Notes: generated by a model not told the origin, from the sequence alone. DNA of 64,000 nucleotides from Streptomyces sp. NRRL B-1347 (GCF_000720325.1 NZ_JOJM01000013.1:62001-126000), one strand, 5' to 3'. Shown: positions 33,808 to 47,326, counted from the first letter of the stretch. Numbers and translations are program-made.

Positions 33808-35253
33808 TCAGACCGCCGGGGCCGGGTAGGTCGGGTACTCCACCCCGGAGACGTGCTGGACGACGCGGATGACCTGGCAGGAGTAGCCGAACTCGTTGTC
33901 GTACCAGAGGTAGAGGATCGCGTTGTCGCCGTCGACCTTGGTGGCGCCGGCGTCGACGATCGAGGCGTGCCGCGAGCCGATGAAGTCGTTGGAGACCGCG
34001 TCGGGGGCGCTGGTGAAGTCGATCTGGCGGCGCAGCGGCGAGGTCAGCGACACCTCGCGGAGGTGGTCGAGCACCTCCTCGCGGGTGGTCTCGCGGCCGA
34101 GCCGCAGACTGAGGATCGCGATCGAGACGTCCGGCACCGGGACGCGGATCGAGCTGCCGGTGATGGGCGCCTTGAGGTCGGGCAGCGCCTTGGCGACGGC
34201 CGACGCGGCACCGGTCTCGGTGATCACCATGTTGAGCGGCGCGGAGCGGCCGCGGCGGTCGGCCTTGTGGTAGTTGTCCAGGAGGTTCTGGTCGTTGGTG
34301 AACGAGTGGACGGTCTCCACGTGGCCGCGCAGCACGCCGTACTCGTCGGCCATCGCCTTCAGCGGCGGCACGATCGCGTTGGTGGTGCAGGAGGCGCAGG
34401 ACAGGATCTGCTCGTCCGGCTTGATCGTGTCGTGGTTGACGCCGTGCACGATGTTCGGCACGTCGCCCTTGCCGGGCGCCGTCAGGACGACCTTGTCGAT
34501 GCCCGGACGCAGGTGCTGCGACAGGCCCTCGCGGTCGCGCCACTTGCCGGTGTTGTCGATGAGGATGGCGTCCTTGATGCCGTACGCCGTGTAGTCGACC
34601 TCCGACGGGTCACCGGCGTAGATCACCTTGATCTCGTTGCCGTTGGCGATGATCGTGCTGTTCGCCTCGTCGACGGTGATCGTGCCCTGGAACTGGCCGT
34701 GGATGGAGTCGCGCCGCAGCAGCGAGGCGCGCTTCACGATGTCCTGCTCGCCGCCCCTGCGCACGACGATGGCGCGCAGCCGGAGGCCGTTGCCGGAGCC
34801 GGCCTTCTCGATCAGGAGGCGGGCCACGAGGCGGCCGATGCGGCCGAAGCCGTACAGGACGACGTCGCGCCCCTGGCGGCACTCGATCTTGTTGGCGCCC
34901 GTGGCACCGGCGACGGCCTCGGCGGTGAACTCCGCCACCGAGAGGCCGCGGTCGTCGGCCTTGTGCGTCGCGGCGAGCATGCCGATGTCGATCTGCGAGG
35001 GGCCGAGGTCGAGCGTGGTGAGGGCGCGCAGGAACGGCAGCGTCTCGGTGACCGAGAGCTCCTCACCGGCTATCTGGCGGGCGAATCGGTGGGTCTTGAG
35101 GATGCTGACCACCGACTTGTTCACCAGGGAGCGGCTGTGCAGCAGGACCGTGACGTCCCGCTCGCGGTGCAGCTTCCCGATGAGCGGGATCATCGACTCC
35201 GCGGTTTCCTCGCGGTGCTTCCAGTTGGTGAACGAGTCGTCATTGACAGTCAC
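33808..35253 (-). CDS. gap: Glyceraldehyde-3-phosphate dehydrogenase, long form with N-terminal extension
   Basis: A 481-residue GAPDH. The NAD-binding fold starts at residue 131 ('VVLYGFGRIGRLVARLL'), the catalytic Cys289 is in 'SCASCTTNAIVPPLKAM', and 'VPVPDVSIAILSLRL' and 'WYDNEFGYSCQVIRVV' match the C-terminal catalytic domain. Ordinary GAPDHs are about 335 residues; this one has a ~130-residue helical N-terminal extension of unknown role ('MTVNDDSFTNWKHREETAESMIPLIGKLHRERDVTVLL'). Long-form GAPDHs of this kind occur in actinobacteria, usually besides a standard Gap. Whether it works in glycolysis or gluconeogenesis is not visible here. Confidence 0.9.
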   Translation of the reverse strand: MTVNDDSFTNWKHREETAESMIPLIGKLHRERDVTVLLHSRSLVNKSVVSILKTHRFARQIAGEELSVTETLPFLRALTTLDLGPSQIDIGMLAATHKADDRGLSVAEFTAEAVAGATGANKIECRQGRDVVLYGFGRIGRLVARLLIEKAGSGNGLRLRAIVVRRGGEQDIVKRASLLRRDSIHGQFQGTITVDEANSTIIANGNEIKVIYAGDPSEVDYTAYGIKDAILIDNTGKWRDREGLSQHLRPGIDKVVLTAPGKGDVPNIVHGVNHDTIKPDEQILSCASCTTNAIVPPLKAMADEYGVLRGHVETVHSFTNDQNLLDNYHKADRRGRSAPLNMVITETGAASAVAKALPDLKAPITGSSIRVPVPDVSIAILSLRLGRETTREEVLDHLREVSLTSPLRRQIDFTSAPDAVSNDFIGSRHASIVDAGATKVDGDNAILYLWYDNEFGYSCQVIRVVQHVSGVEYPTYPAPAV

Positions 35254-35586
35254 AGGCGTATCTTTCGAGCTAGGCGGCGCTCATATGCTAACCCCACGCC
35301 TGTTCGACCCTCCATGGGGTGCCGCCACCACCGCGTCCCGGGCTGCATCACATAGCCTCTGACCTGGCCGTACGTCGCCGCCGGACTTCTCACAGAGGCG
35401 GCGCGGGCGCCGGGAGCGAGCAGCCGGGGTCGCGTCAGGGGCGGTCGGCATCGCGACCCCGGGCCTTCCGCGCGCGGCGGTCACCCCCTCGGACGGCCAT
35501 TCGGCCCCGCTCCCGCCGCGCCCGCCGCCGCGCCGAGTGATCGTGCTCGTGTCCGAACCGTTCGGGCACGTGCACGAAGGAGCCCC
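35254..35586. other. 333-bp divergent intergenic region between gap and the metalloprotease
   Basis: No gene was found. It should hold the gap promoter on the minus strand and the metalloprotease promoter on the plus strand, but no convincing -35/-10 pair was seen. The one clear structure is a near-perfect dyad just before the metalloprotease RBS (35543-35575). Confidence 0.4.
35543..35575 (+). promoter_or_regulatory. Dyad symmetry immediately upstream of the metalloprotease Shine-Dalgarno
   Basis: Two 15-base arms, GTGCTCGTGTCCGAA and TTCGGGCACGTGCAC, pair at 13 Watson-Crick positions plus one G-U around a 3-base CCG loop. GAAGGAG follows at once and the ATG is at 35587. It could be an operator or a translation-affecting mRNA hairpin. 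Confidence 0.5.
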
Positions 35587-37464
35587 ATGACCCCCGTCAG
35601 GTTCGCCGTCGTCGGAGCCGTCGCCGCGCTCGCCACCGCCCTGCCCGCGGCCCCGAGCCCCGCCGCACCGCCCGCCCCCGACCTGCCCGGCCTGCTGCGC
35701 ACGGGCGAGGTCGGCTGGCCCGACGGCGCCTTCCGCGCCCTGTGCCGCCGCGGGCCCGTCGCGGCGCCCGACCGGCGCGTCCTGCGCCTCCCCGGCGGCA
35801 CCTCCGTCACCGCCCAGGCCACGAAGGTCTCCCGCGACCGCGAGGGCACCCTGCTGTGGAGCGGGCACCTCGCCGGGCGCCCCGACCGGCCCGTGACCCT
35901 CGCGGTCGACGGCGCGTGCGGCAAGGGCGGGCCCCGGGTCGCCGGGGAGATCCACGAGGGCCGGGTGCGCCACGCCCTGGACGCCGTGCGGCCCGGCGCC
36001 TCGCGCGTCCGGTCGTTCGACACCGTGCGCCAGACGCCGCTCGTCCGCGACGCGCTGCGCCTGGCCAGACCCGCACGCCCTGCGGCGCCACCCAGCAGAC
36101 GCGCCGAGCCCAAGGACCCGGTCATCGACGTCCTGATCGGCTACACCCCGGAGACCGCCGCGGACACCGAAGGCGGCGTGGAGGCCATCGAACTCCAGGC
36201 CAAGGCCGCCGTCGAGGGCACCAACAAGGCGTACGCCGACAGTGAGGTGAAGGCCCGCCTCACCCTGCTCGGGACCTTCGAGACGCCGAGCTGGAGCGGC
36301 GAGGCCAGCGACATGGACGGCATGACGAACGCCCTCGCCAATCCGGAGGACCCGCGCTACGCCGACGACTGGGCCACCGGCGTCCGCGCCACCCGGGACG
36401 CCAAGGGCGCCGACCTCGTCCACGTCCTGTCGAAGTTCACCCCTCCCGAGGGCGAGTACACGGCCGGGACCGGCATGACGCCCTCCCTGCCCCGCCTCAT
36501 CCCCGGCGCCAACGCCCAGTACAGCACCGACGACACCGGGTTCGGCGCGCAGCAGGCCGACACCTTCGGCACCCACCACCTCGCCCACGAGATCGGCCAC
36601 AACTTCGGCCTCAACCACGACTACCTCACCGACCCGATCGACCCGGACGAGGACAACTACCGGGCGGGCAACTACAACCCGTACTACCCCGACAACCACG
36701 GCTTCCTGCCCAAGGACCGCACCTGGGTCGACATCATGGGCTACAACATGAGCTGCGCCGACGAGGACAAGTGCGAGAACAAGATGTGGTTCTCCAACCC
36801 CCGTCAGGAGTTCGACGGCGCGCCGCGCGGCGTGGCCCTCGGGGCGAAGGAACCGGCCGACAGCACCCGCGTCATGAACCTCACGGGCCCGGTGCTCGCC
36901 AACTACCGCACGCCCGCCGACAGTACGGACCCCAAGCGCCACGCCCTGACCGCGGTGCCCCAGGACGGCACGGGCGGCACCGTCAGCACCCCCTCCACCG
37001 GCCTGTTCGCCACCGGTGACCAGATCACGGTCACCGCCGCCCCGGAGACCGGGTACAAGATCGACCGCTGGACCGTCGACGGGAAGGTCCAGCCCACCCG
37101 GGCGGCATCCCTGAGCGTCACGATGGACAGCGACCACTACGTCACCGTGAAGTTCGTCAAGAGCGGTGCCCCGCTCAGCCCGATCCCGGCCGCGCTCACC
37201 GCCGTCAGCCCCGCCACGGGCTCCGTCAAGGGCGGCTTCACCGTCGCCCTGACCGGCGGCGGGCTCACCGGCACCACCCAGGTCCTCGCGGGCACGCCGA
37301 CGGCGGGCGGCTTCCGCGGGGTCGCGGCCACGAACGTGCGCGTCGTCGACGACACCACGGTCACCTTCACCGCGCCCGCCTACCCGGAGAAGGGCGCCGT
37401 CCAGTTCGCCACGGCCCGCGGCGGCTCCCTGACCGCGTCCATCGGCTTCACGTACACCGACTGA
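35587..37464 (+). CDS. Secreted reprolysin-like zinc metalloprotease with InlB-type and IPT/TIG domains
   Basis: A 625-residue exported protease. A signal peptide and pro-region (to about residue 170) precede the catalytic domain. 'HEIGHNFGLNHD' gives zinc ligands His334, His338 and His344 with Glu335 as catalytic base, and 'VDIMGYNM' (Met384) is the Met-turn, so it is a metzincin of the reprolysin-like type. After about residue 450 a repeat 'HALTAVPQDGTGGTVSTPSTGLFATGDQITVTAAPETGYKIDRWTVDGK' matches InlB B-repeat (bacterial Big-like) domains, and the last 90 residues resemble an IPT/TIG fold. It probably degrades proteins outside the cell. Confidence 0.88.
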   Translation: MTPVRFAVVGAVAALATALPAAPSPAAPPAPDLPGLLRTGEVGWPDGAFRALCRRGPVAAPDRRVLRLPGGTSVTAQATKVSRDREGTLLWSGHLAGRPDRPVTLAVDGACGKGGPRVAGEIHEGRVRHALDAVRPGASRVRSFDTVRQTPLVRDALRLARPARPAAPPSRRAEPKDPVIDVLIGYTPETAADTEGGVEAIELQAKAAVEGTNKAYADSEVKARLTLLGTFETPSWSGEASDMDGMTNALANPEDPRYADDWATGVRATRDAKGADLVHVLSKFTPPEGEYTAGTGMTPSLPRLIPGANAQYSTDDTGFGAQQADTFGTHHLAHEIGHNFGLNHDYLTDPIDPDEDNYRAGNYNPYYPDNHGFLPKDRTWVDIMGYNMSCADEDKCENKMWFSNPRQEFDGAPRGVALGAKEPADSTRVMNLTGPVLANYRTPADSTDPKRHALTAVPQDGTGGTVSTPSTGLFATGDQITVTAAPETGYKIDRWTVDGKVQPTRAASLSVTMDSDHYVTVKFVKSGAPLSPIPAALTAVSPATGSVKGGFTVALTGGGLTGTTQVLAGTPTAGGFRGVAATNVRVVDDTTVTFTAPAYPEKGAVQFATARGGSLTASIGFTYTD

Positions 37465-37482
37465 CCAGGCACCCGTACGGCT

Positions 37483-37529
37483 GCGAAGGCCCGGCCGCCA
37501 CCCGTCGTGGGTGGCGGCCGGGCCTTCGC
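37483..37529 (+). terminator. Long perfect hairpin terminator after the metalloprotease gene
   Basis: A 21-bp perfect stem (37483-37503 with 37509-37529) around a 5-base loop, 19 bp after the metalloprotease stop and 20 bp before the end of the convergent VOC gene. It may end both transcripts. Confidence 0.8.
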
Positions 37530-37549
37530 TTCGCTGCCGGGTGGCGCGG

Positions 37550-37945
37550 TCAGGCCTCGGTGGCGACCTTCCACAGATGGCCGTCGGGGTCGCTGAAGTA
37601 GCCCGAGTACCCGCCCCACTCGGCGGCGGCCGCCTCGCTGACGGTGGTGCCGCCCGCGGCCACCGCGGCGCGCATGGCCTCGTCCACCGCCGCCCGGGAG
37701 TCGGTGATGAAGTGGAACGAGCAGCCGCGGAACCCGGACCCCTCCGCCGGGACGCCTGCGTCCTGCGCCACCGCCTCCCGCGCGTAGAGCACGAGCGACG
37801 AGGAGCCCTCGCCCAGGCCGCACCTGACGAACCCGGGGTAGTCCTGCTCGACCTCGCAGCCGAGCCCTTCGACGTAGAACTTCTTGGCGCGCGCGACGTC
37901 GTCGACGCCCAGCATGATGGCGTTCACCTGCAACTTGATGTCCAT
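37550..37945 (-). CDS. VOC (glyoxalase/bleomycin-resistance/dioxygenase) superfamily protein
   Basis: A 131-residue protein of two beta-alpha-beta-beta-beta units: 'VNAIMLGVDDVARAKKFYVEGLGCEVEQDYPGFVRCGL' and 'CSFHFITDSRAAVDEAMRAAVAAGGTTVSEAAAAEWGGYSGYFSDPDGHLWKVATEA'. The ending 'YFSDPDGHLWEV'-like is a family hallmark. Members include metal-dependent isomerases, lyases, dioxygenases and drug-binding proteins; none can be chosen here. ATG 37945 lacks a strong Shine-Dalgarno but gives the usual family start ('MDIKLQVNAIMLG'). Confidence 0.82.
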   Translation of the reverse strand: MDIKLQVNAIMLGVDDVARAKKFYVEGLGCEVEQDYPGFVRCGLGEGSSSLVLYAREAVAQDAGVPAEGSGFRGCSFHFITDSRAAVDEAMRAAVAAGGTTVSEAAAAEWGGYSGYFSDPDGHLWKVATEA

Positions 37946-38006
37946 GACGACCACGGTAGGCACCCGTCGGCCGGAGGTGCTTCTCGAAAACTGACCGTCT
38001 TCGGGC

Positions 38007-39017
38007 TCAGCGCCCGCCCGTGCGGACCGCGCCCGCGCTCGCCGCCACCACCAGCGCGATCGCCGCGCACTGGAGCGGCGTGAGGCCCTGGTCGAGGACC
38101 AGATAGCCGGCAAGCGCGGCCAGCGCGGGCGACAGGCTCGTCAGCACCGCGAAGGTCGCCGCGGGCAGCCGGCGCAGGGCCAGGAGCTCCAGCGCGTAGG
38201 GGATCCCCGAGGACATCACCGCGATCGCCAGGCCCAGCGCGAGCACGCCCGGTTCGAGCAGCGTCGCGCCCGCGGACCCGATCCCGAGCGGCAGGCTGAC
38301 CAGCACGGCCACGGTCATCGCGATCGCCAGCGCGTCCAGGCGCGGGAAGCGGGCCCCCGCGCGGGCGCTGCCCACGATGTACGCCGCCCACATCGCTCCG
38401 GCGCCCAGCGCGAAGGCCACGCCCGCGGCGTCGAGCCGGCCGAACCCGCCCCGGCCCAGCAGATACACGCCCATCAGCGCGAGCCCCGCCCACAGCAGGC
38501 TGGCGGCGCGGCGCGAGGCGACGACCGAGAGCAGCAGCGGACCGAGCACTTCGAGGGTGACCGCGGCGCCCAGCGGGATCCGGTCGATCGCCTGGTAGAA
38601 GAGGACGTTCATGCCGCCGAGCGCGAGGCCGTAGCCGACCACCACCGCCCAGTCGGCGCGCGTGTGGCCGCGCAGCCGGGGCCGGGTGACGACCAGCAGC
38701 AGCACCGCGGCGAACGTCACCCGCAGCGCGACCGTGCCGAGCGCTCCGGCGCGGGGGAACAGCAGCGCCGCGACGGCGGACCCGAACTGCACGGTCACCG
38801 CTCCGGCGAGCACCAGGCCGACACCGCCGAGGGTGGCGCGCCCGGCGGCGGTGCGCAGGACGGCGGGCGTGGCCGGGGGCGTGTCCGGCGTGGCTGCCGT
38901 CGTAGCCGCCGTCGTGGGGGACGGCGAGGTGGCCGCCGTCGGGGCCGAAGCGTGCGCCGTCGCGGGGGATGGAGCGTGCGCCGTGGCGAGGGATGAAGGG
39001 TGCGCCGTGGAAGTCAT
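38007..39017 (-). CDS. EamA/RhtA-type (DMT superfamily) transporter
   Basis: A 336-residue exporter with ten hydrophobic segments in two EamA halves: 'VVGYGLALGGMNVLFYQAIDRIPLGAAVTLEVLGPLLLSV' and 'SSGIPYALELLALRRLPAATFAVLTSLSPALAALAGYLVLDQGLTPLQCAAI'. The latter is characteristic of RhtA/threonine-homoserine exporter-like proteins. ATG 39017 is preferred over 39041 because a TAGCGT -10 lies 7 bp upstream (near-leaderless). The first ~50 residues are Ala/Thr/Pro/Ser-rich and encoded partly by 24-bp tandem repeats. It is divergent from a LysR regulator that probably controls it. Confidence 0.87.
   Translation of the reverse strand: MTSTAHPSSLATAHAPSPATAHASAPTAATSPSPTTAATTAATPDTPPATPAVLRTAAGRATLGGVGLVLAGAVTVQFGSAVAALLFPRAGALGTVALRVTFAAVLLLVVTRPRLRGHTRADWAVVVGYGLALGGMNVLFYQAIDRIPLGAAVTLEVLGPLLLSVVASRRAASLLWAGLALMGVYLLGRGGFGRLDAAGVAFALGAGAMWAAYIVGSARAGARFPRLDALAIAMTVAVLVSLPLGIGSAGATLLEPGVLALGLAIAVMSSGIPYALELLALRRLPAATFAVLTSLSPALAALAGYLVLDQGLTPLQCAAIALVVAASAGAVRTGGR
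38950..39010. repeat. 24-bp in-frame tandem repeat at the EamA gene N-terminus
   Basis: Units at 38950-38973 and 38974-38997 and a partial one from 38998 share the core GTGCGCCGT. Period 24 bp equals eight codons and encodes repeated ATAHAPSP-like segments in the EamA transporter. Confidence 0.8.
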
Positions 39018-39086
39018 GCGCCTCACGCTAGGGAGCCGCACGCGCCGTGTGAAATGCCTGTTCCACTGCGGTTATGCTCTGGAAGC
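39018..39086. promoter_or_regulatory. Divergent promoter between the EamA exporter and the LysR regulator
   Basis: Only about 69 bp separate the two start codons. On the minus strand TAGCGT (39030-39025) stands 7 bp before the EamA ATG; on the plus strand TATGCT (39073-39078) stands 8 bp before the LysR ATG. Both would give mRNAs with no or very short leaders, leaving the LysR regulator a small shared region to bind. Confidence 0.5.
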
Positions 39087-40004
39087 ATGACCATTGAGCT
39101 GCGGCATCTGCGCGCCTTCCTCGTCATCGCCGAGGAGGGCAACGTCACCCGCGCCGCCGCCCGGCTCCACGTGGGCCAGCCCGCGCTCTCCCGCACCCTG
39201 CGCCAGCTGGAGGACCACCTCGGCGCCCGCCTCGCCGACCGCTCCACCCACCACCTGGAGCTGACCGCCGAGGGCCGTACGTTCCGCGACAAGGCCACCG
39301 CCGCGCTCGCCGCCGTCGAGACCGCCCTCGACCCGGCCGGGCTCACGAGCTGGCCGCTGCGCCTCGGCCACACCTGGGCGGCGCTCGGCGACCACACCGT
39401 CGCGCTGCTGCGCCGCTGGGACGAGACGCGCCCCGGCGTCCCGCTGGAGCTGCTGCGCGTCGACGACCGCACGGCGGGCCTCACCCGGGGCACGGTGGAC
39501 GCGGCCCTGCTGCGCGGGGCGGTCGTCGCGCCCGGGCTGCGCACCGAGCTGCTCCGGATGGAGGAGCGCGTGGTGGTCATGCCGAAGGACAGCCCCCTGG
39601 CGGCCCTCCCCCGGCTCACCCTCGCGGACCTCACGGACCGCCCGATCGCCCTCAACACCGTCTCCGGGACCACCACACCGGACCTGTGGCCGTCGGCCGC
39701 CGGGCCCGCCGCGACCATCGAAGTCACGAACACCGACGAGTGGCTCATCGCCATCGCAGCGGGCCGCGCCGTGGGCGTCACCACCTCGGCCACGCCGAGC
39801 AACTACGCCCACCCCGCGCTGGTCTACCGCCCGCTCGCGGATGCCCCGCCCGTCCCCCTCGTACTCGCCTGGCGCGAGGGCCTCGGCCACCCGGCGATCC
39901 CGGACCTGGTGACCCTGGTCCACGAGATCCTCGCGACCGGAACGACCGGAACGACCGGAACGGCCGGGGCATCCGGGGCATCCGGGGCGACCTCCACGGC
40001 CTGA
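39087..40004 (+). CDS. LysR-family transcriptional regulator
   Basis: A 305-residue regulator; ATG 39087. N-terminal winged HTH 'LRHLRAFLVIAEEGNVTRAAARLHVGQPALSRTLRQLEDHLGARLADRSTHHLELTAEG' is standard LysR, followed by an effector-binding domain ('LRLGHTWAALGDHTVALLRRW', 'DAALLRGAVV', 'RIALNTVSGTTTPDLW'-like). It is divergent from the EamA transporter and probably regulates it. The C-terminus ends in a low-complexity 'GTTGTTGTAGASGASGAT' tail from 9-bp tandem repeats. Confidence 0.9.
   Translation: MTIELRHLRAFLVIAEEGNVTRAAARLHVGQPALSRTLRQLEDHLGARLADRSTHHLELTAEGRTFRDKATAALAAVETALDPAGLTSWPLRLGHTWAALGDHTVALLRRWDETRPGVPLELLRVDDRTAGLTRGTVDAALLRGAVVAPGLRTELLRMEERVVVMPKDSPLAALPRLTLADLTDRPIALNTVSGTTTPDLWPSAAGPAATIEVTNTDEWLIAIAAGRAVGVTTSATPSNYAHPALVYRPLADAPPVPLVLAWREGLGHPAIPDLVTLVHEILATGTTGTTGTAGASGASGATSTA
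39935..39992. repeat. 9-bp tandem repeat at the 3' end of the LysR gene
   Basis: Six consecutive 9-bp units (three GACCGGAAC, then GGCCGGGGC and two ATCCGGGGC) plus a partial GACC. It encodes a Gly-Thr/Ala-rich tail, three residues per unit, and is likely prone to copy-number change. Confidence 0.8.
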
Positions 40005-40142
40005 CCCGATCCTGGCGCTCCCTGGCCATCAGGCCACTACTGGAGCCCTCTTCGCCCCGGCACGCTGAGGACGCGCCCCGGAAGCACCGGAGCGCGGCAC
40101 CGCACCGTCCGCAGGACCAACCGCCGAAGAGGGCACGTCACC

Positions 40143-41114
40143 ATGCACCAGGCCACCACCCCCACCACCATGCGCGCCGTCTCCCAGGACGCCGCCGGAG
40201 GACCGGACGTCCTCAAGCTCGTCACGGTGCGGCGACCGGATCCGGGCCGGGGCGAGATCCTGGTCCGGGTGCACGCGGCGGGCGTGAACCCCGCCGACTG
40301 GAAGACCCGCGCGCGGGGCGTGTTCGCCACCGGTGCGACGCCGCCCTTCACCCTCGGCTTCGACGTCTCCGGGGTGGTGGTGGCGGTCGGCCAGGGCGTG
40401 ACGCTGTTCCGGCCGGGCGACGCGGTGTTCGGCATGCCGCGCTTCCCGTACCCGGCGGGCGCCTACGCCGAGTACGTCACCGCTCCGGCCCGGCACTTCG
40501 CGCCGCGCCCCGAGGGCCTGACCCACGTCCAGGCGGGCGCCCTGCCGCTGGCCGCCCTGACCGCGTGGCAGGCGCTCGTGGACACCGCCGGCGTACGGCC
40601 GGGGCAGCGCGTCCTGATCCACGCCGCGGCGGGCGGCGTCGGTCATCTGGCCGTACAGATCGCCAAGGCCCGCGGCACGCACGTCATCGGCACGGCCAGC
40701 GCCGCCAAGCACGAACTGCTGCGCGCACTGGGCGCCGACGAGCTGATCGACCACCGCGCCCAGGACTTCGCCGCGGTGCTCAGGGACGTCGACGTCGTCG
40801 TGGACGGCATCGGCGGCCCCCACTGGGCCCGGTCCCTGCGCACACTGCGGCCCGGCGGCACGCTGGTCTCACTGCTGCCGCCGGACGGCGACTTCCCCGT
40901 CCAGGAAGCCGAGGCGGCCGGAGTCCGGGCGGTGTTCATGCTCGTCGAACCCGACCACGGCGGCCTGCGCGCGATCGCCTCGCTCGTCGAGGAGGGCCGG
41001 CTGCGCGTGCTCGTCGACGCGGTCCTGCCGCTCGAAGAGGCAGCCCGGGCCCACGCGTTGGGCGAGACGGGCCGCACGACCGGCAAGATCGTGCTCTCGG
41101 TCACCGACGCGTGA
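40143..41114 (+). CDS. MDR-family NADP-dependent oxidoreductase (quinone reductase-like)
   Basis: A 323-residue reductase. 'GEILVRVHAAGVNPADWKTRARGVFATGATPPFTLGFDVSGVVVAVGQGV' is the N-terminal GroES-like domain of zinc-lacking quinone-oxidoreductase-like proteins, and 'VLIHAAAGGVGHLAVQIAKARGTHVIGTAS' is the NADP-binding loop. The last 20 residues contain 'EAARAHALGETGRTTGKIVLSV', typical of this group. It may be co-transcribed with, or controlled by, the upstream LysR, but a 138-bp gap separates them. Confidence 0.86.
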   Translation: MHQATTPTTMRAVSQDAAGGPDVLKLVTVRRPDPGRGEILVRVHAAGVNPADWKTRARGVFATGATPPFTLGFDVSGVVVAVGQGVTLFRPGDAVFGMPRFPYPAGAYAEYVTAPARHFAPRPEGLTHVQAGALPLAALTAWQALVDTAGVRPGQRVLIHAAAGGVGHLAVQIAKARGTHVIGTASAAKHELLRALGADELIDHRAQDFAAVLRDVDVVVDGIGGPHWARSLRTLRPGGTLVSLLPPDGDFPVQEAEAAGVRAVFMLVEPDHGGLRAIASLVEEGRLRVLVDAVLPLEEAARAHALGETGRTTGKIVLSVTDA

Positions 41115-41137
41115 TCACGAGCGCCGCCCGGACCTGA

Positions 41138-45903
<4,766 letters not shown>

Positions 45904-46107
45904 TGGCTCTCCGCCTCCCCAGCACGACAGCAACGGCAGGAGGAGGCTACGCACGCGAGTTGCGTGAGGGATAGGCGTGCAACACGGGCAAGTTGATGTT
46001 TGGACTGCATCGGACGCGGGCACCGCCCGAGCCGTGATCCACATCACAAGGTCATCCCGCCGGGCCTTCCCTTAGGGTTTCGGCCAGTCGCGAACGGGGA
46101 GGCGATC
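45904..46107. promoter_or_regulatory. Divergent intergenic region, carbamoyltransferase / ATP-grasp gene
   Basis: 204 bp between the two start codons. No perfect palindrome or clear -35/-10 pair was identified. It contains AT-richer stretches such as AAGTTGATGTTTGGA (45989-46003), and GGGGAGG before the ATP-grasp ATG. It presumably holds both promoters. Confidence 0.4.
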
Positions 46108-47268
46108 ATGTCGAGCATCATTGTCATCGGTTACCGGGACGACCTCGACCGGGCACTGCGGCACCGGGGCCTGGATCCTCACTACCTCGTGCAGGCGCCC
46201 GCACGACCGCCCGAGAACCGGCGCTTCCTGCGGGTCGCCGACATGGAGAACGCCCAGGAACTGCTCCGAGCCGTGCTCTCCGCGAACCTCGGGGACGCGG
46301 TGGGAGTCCTCACCGTCCACGAGATGGGCGTGTTCGGGGCGGCCTTCCTGCGGGGGCAGTTGGGCCTTCCCGGCAACGCCGACTCCGCCTCCGTGCTCTT
46401 CTTCCGGGACAAGTACCTCCAGAAGAGCAGGCTGCCGCCCGAGGTGAAGCGGGCGCGCTGCCGGTACACGACCGAGGACACGCCCTACGGGGAGCTGGTC
46501 GGCGAGCTCGGCGCCACCTTCGTGCTCAAACCGGCGACCGGAGCGGGCTCTCAGCGGACGAGCGTCGTCCGCTCGCCCGAGGAGTACGCGCGAGCGGTCG
46601 CCGCCTTCTCGGGCCGGTCCGACGTCGGGATGGTCGCCGAGTCCTTCGTCGACGCGTCCGAGGTCTACGTCGACGGGATCTGGCGGGACGGCACGCTCCA
46701 CTGGTCGTCGTTGAGCCGCAACCACATCGCGCCGCTCCGCGCGGTCCAGGGCGGCGTCCTGGCCGCGCACGTCCTGGACCGGAACCGGCACGCGGAGCTG
46801 TTCCGGCAGGCCGATGCCCTCGCCACCCAGGCGCTCACCGCGCTCGACGCGCCCGACTGCGTCTTCCACCTGGAGGCCTTCACGACGGCGGGGGGCCTGA
46901 CGTTCGGCGAATGCGCCATCCGCCTTCCGGGGGCACTGTCCCCGCAGGTCAACAAGTTGACGTACGGGGTCGACCTGTTCGACGTCGAGATCTCCCTCGC
47001 CCTCGGCGAGGACGTGGCCCGGCCGCGCGTCGGGGGCGCCCCTGAGCGCTTCTACGGCTACGTCCTGCTGCGCCGCCCCGAGAACGGCAGCCTGACCCGG
47101 GCGGACTTCGAGCGGAACTTCACGTTCGACGAGATCGCCTACACCCCGGACGCGCCGGCCGGGCCGTACGGCATGGTCGGGTACGCCGTCGTGTCCGACC
47201 CCGACGAACTGAAGCTGGAGAAGACGCTGGAGGACATCGCGCGGTTCAACGAGAGGGGCGGCGCGTAG
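46108..47268 (+). CDS. ATP-grasp domain-containing ligase-like protein
   Basis: A 386-residue protein; ATG 46108 follows GGGGAGG. Landmarks of an ATP-grasp fold: 'RDKYLQKSRLPPEVKRARCR' (first ATP-grasp helix), 'GATFVLKPATGAGSQRTSVVRSPEEYARAV' (phosphate-binding Lys and glycine loop), 'VAESFVDASEVYVDGIW' and 'FGECAIRLPGALSPQVNKLTYGVDLFD' (metal-binding Glu/Asn region). It resembles amino-acid ligases (carnosine-synthase/BL00235-like) that join carboxylates to amines. Divergent from the carbamoyltransferase, so they may make one small carbamoylated or amide-linked metabolite. Substrates unknown. Confidence 0.78.
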   Translation: MSSIIVIGYRDDLDRALRHRGLDPHYLVQAPARPPENRRFLRVADMENAQELLRAVLSANLGDAVGVLTVHEMGVFGAAFLRGQLGLPGNADSASVLFFRDKYLQKSRLPPEVKRARCRYTTEDTPYGELVGELGATFVLKPATGAGSQRTSVVRSPEEYARAVAAFSGRSDVGMVAESFVDASEVYVDGIWRDGTLHWSSLSRNHIAPLRAVQGGVLAAHVLDRNRHAELFRQADALATQALTALDAPDCVFHLEAFTTAGGLTFGECAIRLPGALSPQVNKLTYGVDLFDVEISLALGEDVARPRVGGAPERFYGYVLLRRPENGSLTRADFERNFTFDEIAYTPDAPAGPYGMVGYAVVSDPDELKLEKTLEDIARFNERGGA

Positions 47269-47289
47269 CACCCGAAGGCCCCTGGCAGC

Positions 47290-47326
47290 GGGGCCGGAGC
47301 GGCGGCCGTCGTCCGCTTCCGGCCCC
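47290..47326. terminator. Imperfect hairpin between the ATP-grasp and GH5 genes
   Basis: GGGGCCGGAGCGG pairs with CCGCTTCCGGCCCC, with one bulged base and about a 10-base loop, between the two convergent stops at 47268 and 47335. Confidence 0.5.

Noticed and set aside
39087-41114. LysR gene and MDR gene as one operon
   Set aside because: A 138-bp gap and no overlap; possible but not supported by sequence.
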